Shown: positions 5,487 to 10,595 of the stretch, one piece after another
Layout: every line of letters begins with the position of its first letter
How positions within the stretch are numbered: position 1 is the first letter of the stretch
Source of the DNA: an uncultured Clostridia bacterium
Lineage (GTDB): Bacteria > Bacillota > Clostridia > Christensenellales > Aristaeellaceae
Length of the DNA: 10,595 nt
Assembly: GCA_946534455.1 (NCBI GenBank)
Contig: CAMNCR010000144.1
Coordinates: 1 to 10,595 of the forward strand
Direction: 5' to 3'
Translations under genes and position numbers: made by a program
Notes under the pieces: generated by a model
What the model saw: only the letters and a program-made list of their open reading frames with translations
Databases searched by the model: none
Told to the model about the DNA's origin: nothing

Positions 5487-6806
5487 TCAGGTCTGCTCCG
5501 TCGTTTCCTCGCCCAGCATATCCGCATGCAGCCTGATCAGCGCCTCCACAACCTCCTGGCAGTACAGCCGGTCCAGCCCCGCCAGCGCGGGATCCGTCTC
5601 CACATATTCCCGCAGCGCCTGCCGGTCTCCGGCCGCCGCCTCAGCCGCCAGCCGGTTCGCCTCGTCGATTTCCCGCATGGCCTCCGCCAGCGAGGCGGGC
5701 AGAAGCGTTCCGTGCGGTGTCTCACGGCCATCCCTCAGGGTCAGATCCGCCTCGATCACCGCCTCCTCCGGCAGCTGCGGCAGCTCGCCCCGGTTTTTCC
5801 GGACCACCGCGGGCAGCGTCGCGCTTTCCCGCCGCAGCACCGCCAGCGCCAGCTGTACCGGCCGCGCCGCGGGCGCCTTGCTCAGCAGCAGGAGCTGAGC
5901 CATGGCCCCCTCCCGCGCGTCGGCGCCCTGCTCCGCCACCGTGTTCATGTACAGGATGCGCTCCTTCCGCCGCTCGACGCTCTCACCGAAGCTGGGGCGC
6001 TCCGCCGGAATGTAGTCCGGCTGGGCCGGCAGAAACTCGGCGTGCGCAGTCGCATCGCCCACCGGCACCGCGTCCCACCAGTTCAGCCAGCGCCGGCTGA
6101 GGTTTCCCAGCTCTCCCTCCCGGACCGCCCGGCGCAGCCGGGGCATCTGATCCTGTCCGTCCTCCTTCAGCGAAAGCAGGAACGCGAAGCCCGGAAGCCC
6201 CGCGATGACAGCTTCTTCCTTCTTTCCGTCCGTCTTCAGCAGCTTTCGGATGGCCTCCAGGCCGATGGGCCCCCGCAGGGGGGAATCTCCCAGGCCATAG
6301 CAGCGAAAGCCGCGGCGCACAAACAGTTCCGTTGTTCTCGCCACCGGCTGCCCCAGATTGATCACCAGGGCCTCCGGGCAGCTTTCCGCCATCTCGTCGC
6401 AGAGGCGAAAAACAGCCGTCCCCGCCCGCAGCGCGTGCATCAGGCCGCCAATGCCGCCGTTCACCCGCGCCTGATCCGTCAGGCCGGAATCGCCTTCCTC
6501 CTCCCGGTCGCTGCCCAGCGCGCTGCGATCCATGGCAAAGCGGCTGGCCGCCTGCGGGTCTCCCGCGTACAGAACGCAGTCCGCTCCCCGCAGGATCGCC
6601 TTCCGGTCCGCGTTCACGTTCATCCGGCCGCCCTGTCCGGCCTTTTGCAAAATGGCTTCGCCGTATCGGCGCAGCAGATCCGACATGGCCGGGTTGCTTT
6701 CCTCCACCGCGATCTCCGCGTCCCTTTCCTTCCCGGCAAAAAGGAGATCGGTTAAAAGGGCGGGCAGGAGCATCGGAATGTCCTGCCCGATCATTGCGAT
6801 TTTCAA
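5487..6806 (-). CDS. Glycoside hydrolase family 4-like protein, catalytic residues lost (putative pseudoenzyme)
   Basis: The 439-residue length and end-to-end pattern fit GH4, the NAD+ and Mn2+ dependent glycosidases. The N-terminus MKIAMIGQDIPMLLPALLTDLL parallels the GH4 Rossmann strand. NVNADRKAILRGADCVLYAGD (63-83), NGGIGGLMHALRAG (116-129), CPEALVIN (143-150), GLGDSP (171-176), AGLPGFAFLLSLKEDGQD (202-219) and a C-terminal half with LPEEAVIEADL and GTLLPASLAEAM line up with family blocks. The key residues do not: GxGS of the NAD loop reads GQDI, the conserved NP reads QP (153-154), the metal ligand Cys of GLCH is Gly173 (GLGD), and the ligand His of GLNH is Gly206 (GLPG). GH4 catalysis is therefore unlikely and the role is unknown. 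The start is TTG 6806-6804, 4 nt after the ileS stop, with AAGG inside the end of ileS as a weak ribosome site. A later in-frame ATG (M5) would cut into the first strand. Translation is probably coupled to ileS. Confidence 0.75.
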   Translation of the reverse strand: MKIAMIGQDIPMLLPALLTDLLFAGKERDAEIAVEESNPAMSDLLRRYGEAILQKAGQGGRMNVNADRKAILRGADCVLYAGDPQAASRFAMDRSALGSDREEEGDSGLTDQARVNGGIGGLMHALRAGTAVFRLCDEMAESCPEALVINLGQPVARTTELFVRRGFRCYGLGDSPLRGPIGLEAIRKLLKTDGKKEEAVIAGLPGFAFLLSLKEDGQDQMPRLRRAVREGELGNLSRRWLNWWDAVPVGDATAHAEFLPAQPDYIPAERPSFGESVERRKERILYMNTVAEQGADAREGAMAQLLLLSKAPAARPVQLALAVLRRESATLPAVVRKNRGELPQLPEEAVIEADLTLRDGRETPHGTLLPASLAEAMREIDEANRLAAEAAAGDRQALREYVETDPALAGLDRLYCQEVVEALIRLHADMLGEETTEQT

Positions 6807-6810
6807 TGAA

Positions 6811-9800
6811 TTATACCTTCCGAATGGCCAGCGTGGCCTTTCTGTCGTTGATGTCCCAGTCCTTCTCCGCGTCCGCGTTCTCCAGTTTGCCGCGGGTCAG
6901 GGTTTCGGCCAGCGTCGTCCGCTGAATCATCTCCTGATACCGGTTCAGCGCGGCGGCCAGGGTCTCGTCCGCTTCAAAGCCGACCTGGATGCGGTCCGTC
7001 ACCTCGTAACCCGTATCCTTCCGCATGGTCTGCAGCTTGGAAATCACCTCGCGGGCATAGCCCTCTGCCAGCAGGTCCTCGTTCAGGTTCGTGTCCAGCA
7101 CCACCGTCACGCCCCGGTCCTCCAGTGCCGTGAAGCCCGGCTTCTGTGCCGGCTCCGTCAGCACGTCCTCCCGGGCCAGGGTCACCTGCGTTCCCTCCAG
7201 CTCGAAGGAAACCGTTTCGCCCCGGTTAAAGGCGTCCACGACGTCGTTTCCGTCCATCGTCGCCAGATGCTGGCCGATCTTCCCCAGCAGCTTGCCGTAC
7301 TTCGGTCCCAGGGTCCGCATCTGGGGCTTGAGCCGGTAGGTTGTGAAGGCCCGCGCGTCGTCCGTAAAGATCACTTCCCGGACATTCAGCTCATCCTCGC
7401 ACAGCTCCTGATAGGCCGCGTCAAAGGAAGCGCCCTTGACATACAGCCGCTGCAGGGGCTGACGCACCTTCAGGTTGGCCGCGTTCCGGCAGGCACGTCC
7501 CAGCTGGACGACCTCCAGCAGCGCCTCCATCTGCCGCTCCATATCCGCGTCCACCGCCGCGCTGTCGCTGACGGGGAAATCGCAAAGATGCACGCTTTCC
7601 GGTGCGCCGGGCACATTGTTGACCACCAGGTTCTGATAAATGTCCTCCGCCAGGAAGGGAATGAACGGCGCAGATACCTTGCTCAGCGTCACGAGCACAT
7701 GATACAGCGTCGCGAAGGCGGCTTCCTTGTCTCCCGCCATGCCCTTGCCCCAGAACCGTTCCCGGCCCCGGCGCACGTACCAGTTGCTCAGCTCGTCCAC
7801 GAAGGCCGCCAGCGCGTTGGCGCTCTCCGTGATTTTGTACTGCGCCAGCCCCTCGTCCACCTCGGCAATCAGGGTGTTCAGCTTGCTGAGAATCCAGCGG
7901 TCCATCAGGGACAGCTCCACCTTTTCCAGCGGATGCGCCACGGGATCAAAGCCGTCAATCTGGGCATACATGGCGAAGAACGCATAGGTGTTCTGCAGCG
8001 TAGCCAGGAACTTCCGCTGGCCCTCCTGCACCGCCTCCTCGGAGAAGCGGGAAGGCAGCCACGGCGCCGAGGTCGTGTAGAAGTACCAGCGCAGCGCGTC
8101 CGCTCCGAACTTGTCCAGCATCTCAAAGGGATCCACGACGTTGCCCAGATGCTTGCTCATCTTCCGCCCTTCCGCATCCTGCACGTGGCCCAGCACAACG
8201 CAGTTTTTAAACGGCGCCTGGTCAAAGAGCAGGGTGGAAATGGCCTCCAGGGTGTAGAACCAGCCGCGGGTCTGGTCGATGGCTTCGGAAATGAAGTCCG
8301 CCGGGAAGCGGCTCTCGAACTGCTCCCGGTTTTCAAAGGGATAGTGCCACTGTGCAAAGGGCATGGAGCCTGAATCGTACCAGCAGTCGATCACTTCCTT
8401 GACCCGGTGCATCTCCTTGCCGCATTCGGGGCAGCGGATCGTCACCGCGTCGATGAAGGGACGGTGAAGCTCGATATCCGGTCCCGGATCCTGAATGGCC
8501 ATCTCCCGCAGCTCGGCGATGGAGCCGATCACATGCAGGTGGCCTTCCTCGCAGCGCCAGACCGGCAGGGGGGTGCCCCAGTAGCGCTCACGGCTCAGTC
8601 CCCAGTCGATGACGTTCTCCAGGAAGTTGCCCATGCGGCCTTCCTTGATGTTTTCAGGCATCCAGTTCACGGTCCGGTTGTTCCGCACCAGGCTGTCCCG
8701 CACAGCGGTCATCCGGATAAACCACGTCGGCCGTGCGTAATACAGCAGCGGCGTGTCGCAGCGCCAGCAGAAGGGATAGTCATGGGCAAAGGGCACCGCC
8801 GCGAACAGCAGTCCCCGTTCCTTCAGATCCTTGAGAATCATGGGATCCGCATCCTTCACGAAGGTTCCGGCCCACGCCGTGCCCTCCACAAAGCGGCCCT
8901 GGGTATCCACCAGGTTGACAAACGGCAGCCCGTTCTCCCGGCAGACCCGGTTGTCGTCCTCGCCGTAGGCCGGCGCAATATGCACGATGCCCGTGCCATC
9001 CTCCATGGTCACGTAGTTGTCAGATACCACGTACCAGGCCTTGCGATCGGGCTCCTGGAACCGATACAGCGGCTCGTATTCCATTCCGCGGAGCTCCTCC
9101 CCGGGGAATTCTGCCGTGATGGTCGCCTGCTGCCCTTCGAACACCTTTTCCACCAGGGCCTTGGCCATGATGTACTCTTCCTCGCCGACGGTAAAGCGGC
9201 AATAGGTATCCCGCGGATTCACGCACAGCGCCAGGTTGCTGGGCAGCGTCCAGGGCGTCGTGGTCCAGGCCAGGAGATAAACATTCTTTTCGTTCTTGAC
9301 CGGGAAGCGGACAAAGGCGGAGGTTTCCTTCACGTTCTTGTAGCCCTGCGCCACCTCATGGCTGGACAGAGCCGTTCCGCAGCGCGGGCAGTACGGAACG
9401 ATTTTGTGTCCCTCATACAGCAGGCCCTTTTCCCAGATCTTCTTCAGGCTCCACCATTCGCTCTCGATGTAATTGTTTTCATAGGTGATGTAGGGATGCT
9501 CCATGTCGACCCAGAAGCCAACCTGCTCCGACATTTTTTCCCACTCGTGCAGATACTTCCAGACGCTCTTCTTGCACTCTCCGATGAAGGGCTCAATCCC
9601 GTACTGCTCGATCTGCGGCTTGCCGTCCAGCCCCAGCGCCTTCTCAACCTCCAGCTCCACCGGCAGGCCATGCGTATCCCATCCGGCCTTGCGCAGCACG
9701 CTCTGACCCTTCATCGTGTGATACCGGGGAATCAGATCCTTGATGACGCGGGTCTCGATGTGCCCGATATGCGGCTTGCCGTTGGCGGTAGGCGGCCCGT

Positions 9801-9933
9801 CAAAGAAGGTGTAGGCCTCCTGTCCGTCCCGCAGATGGTAGAACTTGTGCAGAATATCCTTTTCCTTCCACAGCTCCGCCGTCTTCCGCTCCCGGGATAC
9901 AAAATTCATATCTGTCGCGACTTTGTTATACAT
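6811..9933 (-). CDS. ileS: Isoleucyl-tRNA synthetase, type 2 (eukaryote-like)
   Basis: The 1040-residue class Ia synthetase charges tRNA-Ile in the cytoplasm. The HIGH motif is at 55-58 in GKPHIGHIETRVIKDLIPR, and KMSKH at 591-595. The editing domain shows TTTPWTLPSN (224-233) and GTGIVHIAPAYGEDD (313-327). Cysteine pairs CPRC (182-185) and CPEC (501-504) are likely metal sites. The HIGHIETRVIKDL context, the KMSKH form, the length and the DINDRKATLAIRKV ending, with no C-terminal four-cysteine zinc finger, mark the type 2 branch, which is related to eukaryotic enzymes and known for low mupirocin sensitivity. ATG 9933 is chosen because AGGAGG (9948-9943) is 9 nt upstream; a TTG in frame at 9951 overlaps that site. 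The gap to deoC is only 14 nt, so no T-box leader can precede ileS directly. Confidence 0.97.
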   Translation of the reverse strand: MYNKVATDMNFVSRERKTAELWKEKDILHKFYHLRDGQEAYTFFDGPPTANGKPHIGHIETRVIKDLIPRYHTMKGQSVLRKAGWDTHGLPVELEVEKALGLDGKPQIEQYGIEPFIGECKKSVWKYLHEWEKMSEQVGFWVDMEHPYITYENNYIESEWWSLKKIWEKGLLYEGHKIVPYCPRCGTALSSHEVAQGYKNVKETSAFVRFPVKNEKNVYLLAWTTTPWTLPSNLALCVNPRDTYCRFTVGEEEYIMAKALVEKVFEGQQATITAEFPGEELRGMEYEPLYRFQEPDRKAWYVVSDNYVTMEDGTGIVHIAPAYGEDDNRVCRENGLPFVNLVDTQGRFVEGTAWAGTFVKDADPMILKDLKERGLLFAAVPFAHDYPFCWRCDTPLLYYARPTWFIRMTAVRDSLVRNNRTVNWMPENIKEGRMGNFLENVIDWGLSRERYWGTPLPVWRCEEGHLHVIGSIAELREMAIQDPGPDIELHRPFIDAVTIRCPECGKEMHRVKEVIDCWYDSGSMPFAQWHYPFENREQFESRFPADFISEAIDQTRGWFYTLEAISTLLFDQAPFKNCVVLGHVQDAEGRKMSKHLGNVVDPFEMLDKFGADALRWYFYTTSAPWLPSRFSEEAVQEGQRKFLATLQNTYAFFAMYAQIDGFDPVAHPLEKVELSLMDRWILSKLNTLIAEVDEGLAQYKITESANALAAFVDELSNWYVRRGRERFWGKGMAGDKEAAFATLYHVLVTLSKVSAPFIPFLAEDIYQNLVVNNVPGAPESVHLCDFPVSDSAAVDADMERQMEALLEVVQLGRACRNAANLKVRQPLQRLYVKGASFDAAYQELCEDELNVREVIFTDDARAFTTYRLKPQMRTLGPKYGKLLGKIGQHLATMDGNDVVDAFNRGETVSFELEGTQVTLAREDVLTEPAQKPGFTALEDRGVTVVLDTNLNEDLLAEGYAREVISKLQTMRKDTGYEVTDRIQVGFEADETLAAALNRYQEMIQRTTLAETLTRGKLENADAEKDWDINDRKATLAIRKV

Positions 9934-9942
9934 CTTCCGTTT

Positions 9943-9948
9943 CCTCCT
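9943..9948 (-). promoter_or_regulatory. Ribosome binding site that decides the ileS start
   Basis: AGGAGG on the minus strand lies 9 nt before ATG 9933 and shares one base with the deoC stop codon (9950-9948). It rules out the in-frame TTG at 9951 as start, since that codon would overlap the binding site itself. Confidence 0.8.
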
Positions 9949-10595
9949 CAATAGCTTCCCGCCATCTGCCTGAGCTCCGTTGCCTCACACAGCGTACCTT
10001 CCGCGTAGCGCTTCTCCGCCTCTGCCATGATCTTCTCCGTAGCGCTGACGCCACACCGGCTGGCGCCAACCGCCCGGGCGGACAGCACCGTGTCCAGATC
10101 CCGGATCCCGCCGGATCCCTTGACCCTCACCTTATCGGAAACATGGGCCCGCATCAGCTTCAGATCCTCAATCGTGCAGCCCGCGGAGCCGTAGCCCGTG
10201 CTGGTCTTGACGAAATCCGCTCCCGCGCGCTCGCTGATCTCGCAGGCCAGAATCTTTTCCTCCTCCGTCAGGTAGCAGGTTTCCAGAATCACCTTCAGGA
10301 TCGCTCCGGCCCGGTGCGCCGTTTCGGCAATCTGACGGATTTCCTCCTCCACATAGGCCACATCGCCGTGCTTGAGCTTGCCGATGTTCAGCACCATGTC
10401 CAGCTCCTGGCAGCCTTCCCGGAGAGCCAGCTCCGCCTCCGCCACCTTGATTGCCGTCTCATGCGCGCCGTGAGGAAAGCCGATCACCGTGCACACCTTG
10501 ACAGCGCTGCCCTTCAGCATCTCTGCCAGAATCGGCACATCGCACGGCCTTGCGCAGACGCTTGCAGTCTGATATTTCAGCGCAACCTCGCATCC
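9948..10595 (-). CDS. deoC: Deoxyribose-phosphate aldolase, 5' end outside the window
   Basis: DeoC splits 2-deoxyribose 5-phosphate into glyceraldehyde 3-phosphate and acetaldehyde in deoxynucleoside catabolism. The frame is open to the right edge, giving 215 residues; an internal GTG at 10538 is not the start because homologous sequence (ASVCARPC) precedes it. The Schiff-base lysine is K130 of the visible part, in ADFVKTSTGYG (E. coli K167). The second active-site lysine is K159 in VKGSGGIRD (K201), and D66 in ELDMVLNIG corresponds to D102. By family length, roughly 30-35 N-terminal residues are missing. It is the most upstream operon gene visible, with its stop 14 nt before the ileS start; the operon promoter lies outside. 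Why a deoxyribose enzyme precedes ileS is not clear from the sequence. Confidence 0.95.
   Translation of the reverse strand, partial: GCEVALKYQTASVCARPCDVPILAEMLKGSAVKVCTVIGFPHGAHETAIKVAEAELALREGCQELDMVLNIGKLKHGDVAYVEEEIRQIAETAHRAGAILKVILETCYLTEEEKILACEISERAGADFVKTSTGYGSAGCTIEDLKLMRAHVSDKVRVKGSGGIRDLDTVLSARAVGASRCGVSATEKIMAEAEKRYAEGTLCEATELRQMAGSY

Noticed and set aside
5454..9954. Plus-strand open frames of 433, 613 and 515 codons opposite the GH4-like gene and ileS
   Set aside because: Their translations are low-complexity arginine, glutamine, histidine and proline rich sequence typical of antisense frames in GC-rich genes, and they lack ribosome sites and family motifs.
9948..10538. GTG at 10538 as the deoC start
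   Set aside because: The frame continues upstream with conserved DeoC sequence to the window edge, so the gene is truncated by the window rather than starting there.

Overview
The window reads as chromosomal DNA of a moderately high-GC member of the Clostridia (Bacillota), probably from an anaerobic gut or rumen type lineage. This is inferred from the purine-rich Shine-Dalgarno sequences, the frequent GTG and TTG starts, the eukaryote-like type 2 isoleucyl-tRNA synthetase, the M32 carboxypeptidase and a tRNA-Ala without an encoded CCA. No species can be named from sequence alone.

Layout from left to right. Bases 1-122 carry the 5' end of a leftward gene that leaves the window, probably a membrane protein. 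Bases 123-596 form an AT-rich intergenic region. It holds a near-consensus leftward promoter with a palindrome in its spacer, a second TATAAT element preceded by an 11-bp tandem repeat, and a 19-bp dyad. The hexamer TTGCAC recurs throughout it. A leftward tRNA-Ala(GGC) with its own promoter and terminator lies at 597-669. Bases 670-1035 are mostly non-coding and hold the tRNA promoter, two possible rightward terminators, a doubtful small ORF and the promoter of the next gene. A rightward, apparently monocistronic M32 metallocarboxypeptidase occupies 1036-2535. It converges on a long leftward operon across a strong hairpin at 2550-2585.

The leftward operon runs from the right edge to 2625 in the order deoC (5' end outside the window), ileS, a GH4-like protein, a class I rRNA-type methyltransferase, an RluA-type pseudouridine synthase, and tgt. 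Gaps are 14, 4 and 31 nt, followed by overlaps of 8 and 23 nt, so the genes are almost certainly co-transcribed and partly translationally coupled. Four of the six products charge or modify RNA (IleS, methyltransferase, pseudouridine synthase, Tgt), so the operon is essentially a translation and RNA-modification unit. The other two have sugar-related ancestry: deoxyribose-phosphate aldolase and the GH4-like protein. The latter keeps the GH4 architecture but has lost both metal-ligand positions and the dinucleotide-binding glycine motif, so it looks like a pseudoenzyme.

Most of the window is ordinary housekeeping DNA. The points most worth a second look are the GH4-like pseudoenzyme inside a translation operon, the TTGCAC-rich control region at 188-446, and the palindrome that contains the -35 box of the tRNA promoter. 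I found no CRISPR array, insertion sequence, defence system or clear mobile element.
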